From assembly GCF_014384765.1 (NCBI RefSeq), contig NZ_JACRSP010000001.1, positions 186,001 to 250,000 of the forward strand: a stretch of DNA of 64,000 bases, written 5' to 3'. The notes under the pieces were generated by a model. That model was given only the letters and a program-made list of their open reading frames with translations. It did not search any database and was not told the DNA's origin. This stretch comes from Feifania hominis. GTDB taxonomy: Bacteria; Bacillota; Clostridia; Oscillospirales; Feifaniaceae. The position numbers and the translations under genes are program-made. Positions 39,748 through 47,752 of this stretch are shown piece after piece; the first letter of the stretch is position 1, and the number at the start of each line of letters is the position of its first letter.

Positions 39748-39792
39748 TTAATTACTAATTAGAATATTATCACAAATAAATCTGGTTGTCAA
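39748..39792 (-). promoter_or_regulatory. Fur-family gene promoter with 7-1-7 operator
   Basis: TTGACA (39792-39787) and TAATAT (39769-39764) are 17 bases apart. TTAATTA-C-TAATTAG (39748-39762) is a 7-1-7 palindrome with one mismatch at the transcription start, the architecture of PerR/Fur boxes, implying autoregulation. Confidence 0.75.
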
Positions 39793-39817
39793 TTACCTAA
39801 TGTTTATTTAGGAAAAT

Positions 39818-39848
39818 AAAAAGCAGCCGCCACAGGCGGCTGCTTTTT
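39818..39848. terminator. Intrinsic terminator of the DUF378 gene
   Basis: AAAAAGCAGCCGCC-ACA-GGCGGCTGCTTTTT is a perfect hairpin with A- and T-runs. Confidence 0.88.
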
Positions 39849-39856
39849 ATGGAATG

Positions 39857-40078
39857 TCAGTGGTCGATTCGGTCCTCGACGAGTGAGTGCTCGCGAAAGA
39901 GCAGAGAGATGCACCAGATGCCGGCAAGACCGACAATGGTGTAGATGATTCTGCTGATAGCGGCGAGCTGTCCGCCGAAAATCCAGGCAACGACGTCAAA
40001 GCCGAAGATCCCGATGCTGCCCCAGTTGAGCGCTCCAATGACGACGAGAATCAGCGCGAGTCTGTCCAAAAATTGCAT
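39857..40078 (-). CDS. DUF378 family small membrane protein
   Basis: This 73-residue protein has two membrane segments in the DUF378 pattern LALILVVIGALNWGSIGIFGFDVV and IIYTIVGLAGIW (two hydrophobic helices separated by a short loop). GGAGGAG lies upstream of the ATG, and TTGAAA-N18-TAAAAT supplies a promoter. The function is unknown. Confidence 0.9.
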   Translation of the reverse strand: MQFLDRLALILVVIGALNWGSIGIFGFDVVAWIFGGQLAAISRIIYTIVGLAGIWCISLLFREHSLVEDRIDH

Positions 40079-40199
40079 GGATGTGTCTCCTCCTTCTGTA
40101 AAGTATCGAAATACATGATTAGAGAATGGTTCTCTTTCGGTATTTTACCCACAAAGAAGACATTATTTCAACGCAGAGACTGGTTAATTTTTCCGAATC

Positions 40200-40236
40200 A
40201 AAAAAAGTGCCGGGACGGCTGCCCTGGCACTTTTTG
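40200..40236 (-). terminator. Terminator-like hairpin after ilvE
   Basis: AAAAAGTGCC(A)GGG and its complement form a stem with flanking A- and T-runs, 68 bases after the ilvE stop. Confidence 0.75.
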
Positions 40237-40303
40237 AATTTTGGTAAGAGATCATTCTTATGAAGTAATATGTTTGTCTCCTGGCGCCGTCTCGCCGGTT
40301 GGT

Positions 40304-41377
40304 TTAAACGTCGCAGACCTTGACGCTCCAGCCGAACGGATCGGCGAGCTCGCCCCACTGGATGCCGGTGAGGTTGTCGTAGAGTTTCTGAGAAATCTCG
40401 CCAATCTTTCCGCCGCCGAGCTCCATGACCAGGTCGTCAATTTTGAGTTTGCCGATGGGGGAGATGACGGCAGCCGTTCCGGTGCCGAAAGCCTCTCTGA
40501 GCCGGCCGTCACGGTAGGCCTCGGTCAACTCATCAACCGCGAGCGGGCGCTCGACAACCTGATAGCCCCAGTGCTGCAGAAGCTCGATTGCCGATTTGCG
40601 GGTGATACCGGGCAGGATGCTGCCGCGCAGCGCGGGCGTGACGATTTCGTCGCCGATGACGAAAAAGACGTTCATCGCGCCGACTTCCTCGATGTACTTC
40701 TGTTCGACGCCGTCGAGCCAGAGCACCTGGGAATAGCCCTCTTTCTCCGCCTCGTCCTGCGCCTTGAGTGAAATGGCATAGTTCGCGCCGGCCTTGACCT
40801 CGCCCGTGCCGCCGCGAACCGCGCGCACATAGTGGCGCTCCACATAGATGCCGACCGGATTCAGGCCGCTGGCATAGTAGGCGCCGGAGGGTGAGAGAAT
40901 GATGATAAACTTGTAGTGAGACGAGGGGTGGACCCCCAGAAATTCCTCTGTCGCGAAGACAAAGGGGCGCACATACAGAGACGTGCCTGGGCTCTTCGGA
41001 ACCCACTCCCGGTCGATTTCAAGCAGCTTTTTAAGCGCCTCGAGAGCGAAAGCCTCGTCAATTTCGGGAATACAGAGGCGGCGATTCGAGTTGTTGAGGC
41101 GCTTGAAGTTCTCCGTCGGGCGGAACAGGCGGATCTCGCCGGTCTTGGTACGATAGGCCTTGAGCCCCTCAAAGACGCTCTGCGAGTAGTGCAGGCTCGT
41201 GCAGGCCGGAAGAATTTCAAGCGGCCCGTAGGGGACAATCTGGGCGTTGTGCCAGCCGTGCTCGGGATCATAGTCCATCACGAACATGTGATCGGTAAAA
41301 ATCTTGCCGAAACCGAGTTTGCTCTCATCGGCGGGCTTCTGTTTGGGTTGTTTTGTCAGAGTGACGGACAGTTCCAT
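40304..41377 (-). CDS. ilvE: Branched-chain amino acid aminotransferase
   Basis: This 357-residue class IV PLP aminotransferase interconverts valine, leucine and isoleucine with their 2-oxo acids. The PLP lysine lies in GEVKAGANYA (about residue 200), with SVFEGLKAYR, YVRPFVFATE, EEVGAMNVFFV and the GTGTAAVISPIG phosphate-binding loop. Size fits the long (IlvE type II) group. A good promoter, TTGAAA-N17-TATACT, lies between it and the gene upstream. Confidence 0.95.
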   Translation of the reverse strand: MELSVTLTKQPKQKPADESKLGFGKIFTDHMFVMDYDPEHGWHNAQIVPYGPLEILPACTSLHYSQSVFEGLKAYRTKTGEIRLFRPTENFKRLNNSNRRLCIPEIDEAFALEALKKLLEIDREWVPKSPGTSLYVRPFVFATEEFLGVHPSSHYKFIIILSPSGAYYASGLNPVGIYVERHYVRAVRGGTGEVKAGANYAISLKAQDEAEKEGYSQVLWLDGVEQKYIEEVGAMNVFFVIGDEIVTPALRGSILPGITRKSAIELLQHWGYQVVERPLAVDELTEAYRDGRLREAFGTGTAAVISPIGKLKIDDLVMELGGGKIGEISQKLYDNLTGIQWGELADPFGWSVKVCDV

Positions 41378-41406
41378 GCGGATTCCTCCTGTTTTTCTTT
41401 TGAGTT

Positions 41407-41435
41407 AGTATACCGCGATCAGGCGGCTATTTCAA
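41407..41435 (-). promoter_or_regulatory. ilvE promoter
   Basis: TTGAAA (41435-41430) and TATACT (41412-41407) have a 17-base spacer on the minus strand. Confidence 0.75.
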
Positions 41436-41441
41436 TCTTTT

Positions 41442-42329
41442 TTACACATCGATGCCGAGAAAATGCTTGACGAGCAGACCCACGACAAACGACAGCGCGG
41501 CGACGCCGAGGCTGATGCCGGCCATCTCGAGAAAACGCCGTTTGAAGTTGAGCCCCTGGGCGACCGAGATGTAGAAGTTGAACACGAAAATAATCAGCAC
41601 CACCGTCGCCACCATGATGCCGAGCGCGAGCGCGTAGGCGTGCGCCGGCAGCAGCAGATAGGGCAGCACCAGCAGTGTCACCGTGATCAGATAGGCGATG
41701 CCGGTATAGGTGCAGGATTTGAAAGCGTCCTTTCGCCCCTCGCTTCTGGCGGAGAGAAATTCCGACGAGGCCATGGAGAGAGTTGCCGAAATGCCGGTGA
41801 TGAGCCCGGACAGGGCCACGAGACGGTTGCTCTGCAGGGCAAAGGTGAGACCCGCCAGCGTGCCGGTGAGTTCCACGAGCGCATCGTTGAGCCCGAGCAC
41901 CATGGAGCCGACATAGCGCAGCCGCTCCTCGTCGAGCAGCGAGAGCAGCTCGTTTTCGTGGCGCTGCTCGTCCTCCGAGATGCGCTGCGCCTCGGGCACC
42001 TCGGCGATGATCTCCGTGTAGACGGTGTTGGCATTGTCCTCGCCGTTTTCCATGAGCTTGAGAGCAAACGTAATGCCAAACACAACGCTCAGAAAGCTGT
42101 ACCAGAAAATCTTCAGGCGGTTGGGTCGGGGCTCTTCACCGGTGTAGCCCTTCCAGATTTCATAGTGCGCCCGCTCCTCGTTTGCGGTGCGCTCGAGCAC
42201 ATCGTGGTTGTGGGGATCCTTTTTCTCAATTCGCGAGGCGATCTTTTTGTAGATGTGATACTCTGTGATCTCGCCGCGCTGCATCTTCAAGAGAGTCGCG
42301 TGGACCTTTGCGCTGAGTTCTCTCGGCAT
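41442..42329 (-). CDS. Ferritin-like domain-VIT1/CCC1 transporter
   Basis: This protein of 295 residues has an N-terminal rubrerythrin/ferritin-like helical domain (about 5-130) with di-iron-type Glu/His motifs (RGEITEYHIYKKIA, NEERAHYEIW, DEQRHENEL). A VIT1/CCC1 membrane domain with about five helices follows (GLNDALVELTGTLAGLTFAL). It would move Fe(II) or Mn(II), perhaps after oxidation by the N-terminal domain. ATG at 42329 is used because AAGGA is 10 bases upstream. It is third in the ACT-PFL operon. Confidence 0.88.
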   Translation of the reverse strand: MPRELSAKVHATLLKMQRGEITEYHIYKKIASRIEKKDPHNHDVLERTANEERAHYEIWKGYTGEEPRPNRLKIFWYSFLSVVFGITFALKLMENGEDNANTVYTEIIAEVPEAQRISEDEQRHENELLSLLDEERLRYVGSMVLGLNDALVELTGTLAGLTFALQSNRLVALSGLITGISATLSMASSEFLSARSEGRKDAFKSCTYTGIAYLITVTLLVLPYLLLPAHAYALALGIMVATVVLIIFVFNFYISVAQGLNFKRRFLEMAGISLGVAALSFVVGLLVKHFLGIDV

Positions 42330-42345
42330 GTGTGCCACTTCCTTA

Positions 42346-43704
42346 TCAGTTTTTCAGGCTCTGAATCGGCGCCGGAATGCGCCCGCCGCGGCGGATGAAC
42401 TTCGCCGGCGAGTAGTTGTTGACCGGCATGACAGGCCCTGAGCCGAGAAGCCCGCCGAAGCTGAGTTCGTCGCCGACGCGCTTGCCGAGCGCGGGGATGA
42501 CGCGCACGGCGGTCGTCTTGGTATTGACCACACCGATGGCGATCTCGTCGGCAATGATGGCCGCAATGGTCTCGGCGGTCGTGTCGCCGGGGATGACAAT
42601 CATATCGAGGCCCACCGAACAGACCGCAGTCATGGCCTCAAGCTTTTCAATGGTCAGTGAGCCGCAGCGCGCGGCGTCGATCATCCCCGCATCCTCCGAG
42701 ACGGGGATGAAAGCGCCCGAGAGACCGCCGACGTGGGACGAGGCCATGACGCCGCCCTTTTTGACCGCGTCGTTGAGCATGGCGAGCGTCGCAGTGGTGC
42801 CGGGGCAGCCGCACTTTTCAAGGCCGATTTCCTCGAGGATATGTGCGACAGAGTCGCCGACAGCCGGTGTCGGAGCAAGAGACAGATCGACGATGCCGAA
42901 CGGCACGTCGAGCCTCCGCGAGGCCTCGTGGGCGACGAGCTGACCCATGCGGGTGATTTTGAAAGCGGTCTTTTTGATGATGTCGGAAATGGCGGTGATA
43001 TCGCAGTCACCGGCCTTTGCGAGCGCCGCGCGCACGACGCCGGGCCCCGAGACGCCGACGTTGATCACGCACTCCGGTTCGCCGACACCGTGAAAGGCCC
43101 CGGCCATAAAGGGGTTGTCCTCGGGGGCGTTGGCGAAGACGACGAGCTTGGCGCAGCCGATGCAGTCGCGGTCACGGGTGAGATAGGCAGCCTGCTTGAT
43201 GACCTCGCCCATCTCGCGCACCGCGTCCATGTTGATGCCGGCTTTTGTGGTGGCGACGTTGACCGACGAGCAGACGAGATTCGTCACCGCCAGAGCCTCG
43301 GGGATTGACGCGATCAGATTGCGGTCGCCGCGGGTGTACCCCTTGTGAACGAGCGCGGAAAAGCCGCCGATGAAGTTGACCCCTGTGGTCTCGGCGGCCC
43401 GGTCGAGGGCCTTTGCAAATTTGACGAAATCGCCGCTGTGACAGGCGTTGCCGACAATGGAGATGGGCGTGACCGAGATGCGCTTGTTGATGATCGGGAT
43501 GCCGTACTCCTTTTCAATGTCCTCGCCGGTTCTGACGAGATGTTCGGCGCGCGTGACAATCTTGTCATAGACTTTCTCGCAGGCGCGGTCGATGTTCTCG
43601 TCGCAGCAGTCGAGCAGAGAGATGCCCATGGTGATCGTGCGGATGTCCAGGTGCTCGTCCTGGATCATGTTGATGGTTTCCAGAATGTCGTTGGTGTTGA
43701 TCAT
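42346..43704 (-). CDS. PFL family protein (UPF0210/DUF711)
   Basis: This 452-residue protein matches the UPF0210 family across its length (ILETINMIQDEHLDIRTITMGISL at the start; PGDTTAETIAAIIADE and GSGPVMPVN at the end). A structure of a pneumococcal homologue was reported in structural genomics, but the reaction is unknown. The invariable partner is a small ACT protein, present here 15 bases upstream, suggesting amino-acid-responsive activity. Confidence 0.93.
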   Translation of the reverse strand: MINTNDILETINMIQDEHLDIRTITMGISLLDCCDENIDRACEKVYDKIVTRAEHLVRTGEDIEKEYGIPIINKRISVTPISIVGNACHSGDFVKFAKALDRAAETTGVNFIGGFSALVHKGYTRGDRNLIASIPEALAVTNLVCSSVNVATTKAGINMDAVREMGEVIKQAAYLTRDRDCIGCAKLVVFANAPEDNPFMAGAFHGVGEPECVINVGVSGPGVVRAALAKAGDCDITAISDIIKKTAFKITRMGQLVAHEASRRLDVPFGIVDLSLAPTPAVGDSVAHILEEIGLEKCGCPGTTATLAMLNDAVKKGGVMASSHVGGLSGAFIPVSEDAGMIDAARCGSLTIEKLEAMTAVCSVGLDMIVIPGDTTAETIAAIIADEIAIGVVNTKTTAVRVIPALGKRVGDELSFGGLLGSGPVMPVNNYSPAKFIRRGGRIPAPIQSLKN

Positions 43705-43719
43705 CGGCTTGCTCCTTTA

Positions 43720-43989
43720 TCAGATTCGATGCATGGAATTGAAGATGTCCTCGTGCATGGTGTGTACGGAGAGGCCGAGATCGCTGCCGAGTTTGTCGAG
43801 CCTGTCTACAAGCTCTGCAAAGGGGAGTTTGCTCTTGGAGATGTCGACGATCATGATCATACAGAAAAATTCTTTCAAAATACTCTGGGTGATGTCGAGG
43901 ATGTTGATTCCCTCCTCGGCGCAGATGCCGCTCACTTTCGAGATGATGCCGACCATATCCTTGCCGATTACTGTGATGACTGCTCGCAT
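43720..43989 (-). CDS. ACT-domain protein (UPF0237)
   Basis: This single ACT domain of 89 residues (AVITVIGKDMVGIISKVSGICAEEGINI at the start) is likely to bind an amino acid and regulate the PFL partner. GGAGGG precedes the ATG. It is the first gene of the operon and faces a perfect 20-bp palindrome shared with the divergent PHP gene. Confidence 0.92.
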   Translation of the reverse strand: MRAVITVIGKDMVGIISKVSGICAEEGINILDITQSILKEFFCMIMIVDISKSKLPFAELVDRLDKLGSDLGLSVHTMHEDIFNSMHRI

Positions 43990-44046
43990 ACTTTTCCCTC
44001 CGGTTCTCTGCCGGCGCCAATTTTCCTTGCCATTTGCCCGGCAAAT

Positions 44047-44066
44047 TGATAACATATATGTTATCA
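44047..44066. promoter_or_regulatory. Perfect 20-bp palindrome in a divergent promoter region
   Basis: TGATAACATA and its exact reverse complement abut with no spacer. It lies 57 bases before the ACT gene and 33 before the PHP gene, so one dimeric regulator could control both directions. Confidence 0.7.
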
Positions 44067-44099
44067 TAAAACAGGTGGCAATAAAAGGGGGAACCCGCC

Positions 44100-44906
44100 G
44101 TGCTTTTGGCCGATTATCACATGCACACAGAGGAATCTTTTGACGGAAGCTACAAGGCCGACGATATGCTGCGGGCGGCTGTCACGGCGGGAATGAGAGC
44201 CGTTGCCCTGACCGACCACTGCGATCTCGGCAGTCCCGCGTTCTACGACCCCTTTGACATCGATGTGAAACGGCAGCGGCGCAAGTACGACGCCGTGGCG
44301 CCGCTCTTTGCGGACAGGCTCGACGTGCGCTTCGGTCTCGAGCTCGGCCAGCCGAATCAGCAGCCGGAGAAAGCGGAGCAGATTCTGCGTGAAACCGAGT
44401 TTGACTTTGTGATCGGCTCGCTTCACAATCTCAGGGGTGAGCGGGATTTTTATTTTCTCGACTACCACAGCCTCGATGTGCCGGCGCTGCTGTCGCGCTA
44501 CTTTGATGAGCTCATTGAGATGGTGGAACAGGACTTTGACGTGTTGGGCCATCTGAGCTACCCCTGGCGCTATCTGAGCGAGGCGGGGATGAAGCAGCCG
44601 TGGGAGAACTATGAGGAGCAGATTCGCCTGATCTATCGGCGGCTGATTGAGACCGGCCGGGGCATTGAGATCAACACCTCGGGTCTGCGCATGAGCATGG
44701 GCGTGACCATGCCCGATCTGCCACTGGTTCGCCTCTACCGTGAGCTCGGCGGCGAGATCGTGACGATCGGCTCCGACGCCCACGAGCCCGCCCATGTGGG
44801 CTCCGGTATCCGCCGCGGCGCCGCGCTCGCGCGGGAGGCTGGCTTTTCCCACATCGCTCTGTACCGCGGCCGAAAGCCGCAATTTGTACCCATTACGGAG
44901 GACTGA
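44100..44906 (+). CDS. PHP-domain phosphatase (HisJ/histidinol-phosphatase family)
   Basis: This 268-residue metal-dependent PHP-fold protein starts with the metal-binding DYHMHTEESFDG motif; TDHCDLG, FGLELGQP, GSLHNL, HLSYPWRY and SDAHEPAHVG supply the remaining metal ligands. It could be the L-histidinol-phosphate phosphatase (HisK), although no his genes are present, or another phosphoesterase. It starts at GTG with AGGGGG 8 bases upstream, and is followed 1 base later by the DUF362 gene. Confidence 0.88.
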   Translation: MLLADYHMHTEESFDGSYKADDMLRAAVTAGMRAVALTDHCDLGSPAFYDPFDIDVKRQRRKYDAVAPLFADRLDVRFGLELGQPNQQPEKAEQILRETEFDFVIGSLHNLRGERDFYFLDYHSLDVPALLSRYFDELIEMVEQDFDVLGHLSYPWRYLSEAGMKQPWENYEEQIRLIYRRLIETGRGIEINTSGLRMSMGVTMPDLPLVRLYRELGGEIVTIGSDAHEPAHVGSGIRRGAALAREAGFSHIALYRGRKPQFVPITED

Positions 44907-44907
44907 C

Positions 44908-46050
44908 ATGTACAGCACAACAGTGTCCGTTGCGCGCGCGCAGGAGTATGACGCGGCGCTTCTTCGCGAGAACATTGCGCTTCATTTTGAACACCTCGGC
45001 GGCGTCAGCCGGTTTGTAAAACCGGGGACGAGAGTTCTGCTGAAGGTGAATCTGCTCATGGCGAGAAAGCCAGATGCGGCCACGACAACCCATCCGGCCC
45101 TCGTCGAGGCGCTGGCGAAAACGCTTGTCGAGGCCGGCGCCGCCGTCACCATCGCCGACAGCCCGGGCGGCCTCTACACAGAGGCGGCGCTGCGCAAGAT
45201 CTACCGGGTGACCGGCATGGAGCAGGCCGCGGCAAACGCCGGCGCCCGGCTCAACTTTGACACGGGCGCCGACTTCAAGCGCCACGAAGAGGGTAAGCTC
45301 TGCCGGAACTTCCACTTCATTCAGCCCTACTTCGACGCCGACCTTGTCATCTCGGTGTGCAAGCTCAAGACACACGCCATGACCACTTACACGGGCGCGG
45401 TGAAAAACATGTTCGGCCTCGTGCCGGGGCTCGAGAAGCCGGAGTTTCACTTCCGCTTCCCCGAGCGGAAAAACTACTGCGACATGCTCGTCGATCTGTG
45501 CGACGCCGCGCGGCCTGCGCTCGCCTTTATGGATGCCGTTGTGGCCATGGAGGGCGACGGCCCCTCAGGCGGTACGCCGCGCGGGGTGGGGTTGACCCTC
45601 GCGAGCGAGAGCCCCTTTGCGCTCGACCTTGCCGCAGCCGCGGTTGTAGGGCTCGGGCCGGACCAGGTACCCACGCTGGAAAGGGCCGCGCAGCGGGGCT
45701 TCGCGCCCGCGGATGCGGGGGAACTGACCATACTCGGCGAGCCGATTTCCTCGGTGCGCGTCGAGGGATTTCAGCTGCCGAAGAGCCATGACGACATCAC
45801 GCGCTTTGGCCGTCTGCCAAAGTTTTTAAACGAGCCGCTTCGCCGCTACGGCGCTCCGCGTCCGGTCATCAGCCGGGCGGTATGCATCGGCTGCGGCGCC
45901 TGTGCGGAGAGCTGCCCGGCCAAGACCATTGCCATCCGAGAGAAAAAGGCGTTCATCAACTACAAAAACTGCATCCGGTGTTTCTGCTGCCAGGAGATGT
46001 GTCCGGTGCGGGCGATCGCCATCAAGAAAAGGAAGCTGTTTGCCCTATGA
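44908..46050 (+). CDS. DUF362 protein with two C-terminal 4Fe-4S clusters
   Basis: This 380-residue protein has a DUF362 domain (about 30-250, with LKVNLLMARKP, ADSPGGLY, KLKTHAMTTYTGAVKNMFG). A bacterial ferredoxin-type domain (about 315-372) follows, with CIGCGACAESCP and CIRCFCCQEMCP. It would be a cytoplasmic electron carrier or Fe-S enzyme of unknown reaction. It overlaps ispE by 4 bases (ATGA), which suggests coupling with the Fe-S-rich MEP pathway, perhaps supplying electrons to IspG/IspH. Confidence 0.9.
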   Translation: MYSTTVSVARAQEYDAALLRENIALHFEHLGGVSRFVKPGTRVLLKVNLLMARKPDAATTTHPALVEALAKTLVEAGAAVTIADSPGGLYTEAALRKIYRVTGMEQAAANAGARLNFDTGADFKRHEEGKLCRNFHFIQPYFDADLVISVCKLKTHAMTTYTGAVKNMFGLVPGLEKPEFHFRFPERKNYCDMLVDLCDAARPALAFMDAVVAMEGDGPSGGTPRGVGLTLASESPFALDLAAAAVVGLGPDQVPTLERAAQRGFAPADAGELTILGEPISSVRVEGFQLPKSHDDITRFGRLPKFLNEPLRRYGAPRPVISRAVCIGCGACAESCPAKTIAIREKKAFINYKNCIRCFCCQEMCPVRAIAIKKRKLFAL

Positions 46051-46943
46051 GGACCGTATCCTGCAAGACCTACGCCAAAATCAACCTGACGCTCGACGTG
46101 CGGGGCAAAAACGATGACGGCTACCACGAGGTGGAGATGGTGATGCAGTCGGTCAGCCTGCACGACGATCTGACGGTGCGTCTCGACACCAGGGGCCGGT
46201 GCGCGGACTCCATTCGCATTCGCTGCAATCTGCCCTATGTGCCGCGCGATGAGCGCAACACCGCCTACAAGGCGGCGCTGCTCTTCTTTGAGCAGACGGG
46301 CATCGAGAACACCGGGCTCTTCATCGACATTGTCAAACGGGTGCCGGTGGCGGCGGGCCTCGCGGGGGGCAGCGCCAACGCCGCGGGCGTGCTGCACTGT
46401 CTCAACCGTCTCTGCGGGCGCCCGCTCGGGCGGCGGGAGCTTGCGGAGCTTGCGCTGCGGGTTGGCGCCGACGTGCCGTTCTGCCTCACGGGGGGCACCT
46501 GTGTCGCCTCGGGCATCGGGGAGCGGCTCACCCCGGCGCCGCCCATGCCGCGCTGCCACATTCTGATTGCAAAGCCGCCGAAGAGCGTGAAGACACGGGA
46601 GATCTATGAAGCCATCGACCGGTGCGAGATCGTTCGCCGCCCCGATACGGCGGCTATGCTTGCCGCGCTCAAAAGCAGCGATGCGGCGCAGGTGGCGCAG
46701 CAGTGCTGCAACGTGATGGAGGAGGTCACAAGCGCGCGTGTCCCCGAGATTTTGGAGCTCGAGAGGACCTTTCTGCGCCACGGGGCGCTTTGCGCCGTGA
46801 TGAGCGGCAGCGGTCCGAGCGTATTTGGCATCTTCACCGACTTTGAGGCGGCGGCGCGCGCGCGCGACGAAGTGAAAAGACGAATGCGGCGCACGCTCTG
46901 CTTTCTCGAGCGGCCGGTACAAAAATTTTCGCCTATGGGTTAA
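46047..46943 (+). CDS. ispE: 4-diphosphocytidyl-2-C-methyl-D-erythritol kinase
   Basis: This 298-residue GHMP kinase phosphorylates CDP-ME in the non-mevalonate isoprenoid pathway. TYAKINLTLDV at the N-terminus, the ATP-binding VPVAAGLAGGSANAAGVL (about 95-112), VGADVPFCL and MSGSGPSVFGIF are complete. The ATG overlaps the stop of DUF362. It is followed by an imperfect hairpin (46951-46999) with T-rich tail that precedes spoIIR. Confidence 0.95.
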   Translation: MRTVSCKTYAKINLTLDVRGKNDDGYHEVEMVMQSVSLHDDLTVRLDTRGRCADSIRIRCNLPYVPRDERNTAYKAALLFFEQTGIENTGLFIDIVKRVPVAAGLAGGSANAAGVLHCLNRLCGRPLGRRELAELALRVGADVPFCLTGGTCVASGIGERLTPAPPMPRCHILIAKPPKSVKTREIYEAIDRCEIVRRPDTAAMLAALKSSDAAQVAQQCCNVMEEVTSARVPEILELERTFLRHGALCAVMSGSGPSVFGIFTDFEAAARARDEVKRRMRRTLCFLERPVQKFSPMG

Positions 46944-47002
46944 AAGAAAAACTTCCTGTCAATAATGATGACATCATCGACAGCAGGGAGTTTTGTTTTG
47001 CT

Positions 47003-47632
47003 ATGAAACGCGGCAAATTTTTTGAATGGTCTCTTTTGGCGGCGGTGCTCGTCTCGGTTCTCGTGATGGTGGCGAATGCCCAGAGCTGCTTTACTCACAT
47101 CTCCGAGAGCGTGCTCCGGCTGCATGTGCGTGCGGACAGCGACAGCAGCGCCGATCAGGCGGTAAAGCTCATGGTGCGCGACGAGGTTCTCAAGCGCACG
47201 GGCGGTCTTCTCGACGGCGTCACCGACCGCGATGAGGCGGCTGAAATTCTAAGGGAGAATCTCGCACTCTTTGAGCAGACGGCAAACGAGACGCTCGCCG
47301 AGCACAACATGCCCTACCGGGCCCGCGCGGTCTTCGATACGGAGTATTTTCCCACCCGTCAATACGGCGAGCTGACGCTGCCCGCCGGGCGGTATGAGGC
47401 GCTCGTCGTCGAACTCGGCAGCGCCGAGGGCCAGAACTGGTGGTGCGTGATGTTCCCGACGCTCTGCTACACGCAGGACCTTGTCACGGCCGACGACGGC
47501 TCGCTTGACTATCTGCGCGAGACATTAAGCGAAGAGGAATTCGACCTGGTCGCAGGGGACGCCGAGGTGAAGACCACCTACAAATTCAAGCTGATCGAAT
47601 GGCTGAACGATTTGAAAGAACAGCTGTTTTAA
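47003..47632 (+). CDS. spoIIR: Stage II sporulation protein R
   Basis: This 209-residue protein has an N-terminal membrane/signal segment (about 10-28), then the conserved LRLHVRADSDSSADQAVKLMVRD and the YPTRQYGxxxLPAGxYxAL-like stretch with GQNWWCVMFPTLC. SpoIIR is secreted from the forespore and activates SpoIIGA, which processes pro-sigma-E in the mother cell. It is direct evidence of endospore formation. GGGAG lies about 13 bases before the ATG, a rather long spacing. Confidence 0.95.
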   Translation: MKRGKFFEWSLLAAVLVSVLVMVANAQSCFTHISESVLRLHVRADSDSSADQAVKLMVRDEVLKRTGGLLDGVTDRDEAAEILRENLALFEQTANETLAEHNMPYRARAVFDTEYFPTRQYGELTLPAGRYEALVVELGSAEGQNWWCVMFPTLCYTQDLVTADDGSLDYLRETLSEEEFDLVAGDAEVKTTYKFKLIEWLNDLKEQLF

Positions 47633-47644
47633 GACAGACCGAAT

Positions 47645-47707
47645 GAGAGAGCCGCCCGCCGGGCGGCTCTCATTTTAACAGACACGCCAGGGGCGTGTCT
47701 GTTTTTT
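47645..47707 (+). terminator. Two tandem intrinsic terminators
   Basis: GAGAGCCGCCCG/CGGGCGGCTCTC with ATTTT (47645-47677) is followed immediately by AGACACGCC/GGCGTGTCT with T6 (47680-47707). Confidence 0.88.
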
Positions 47708-47752
47708 GCCGTCAATCTGTGCTAGAATAGAATATATTGTCGAAAGGGGGCG

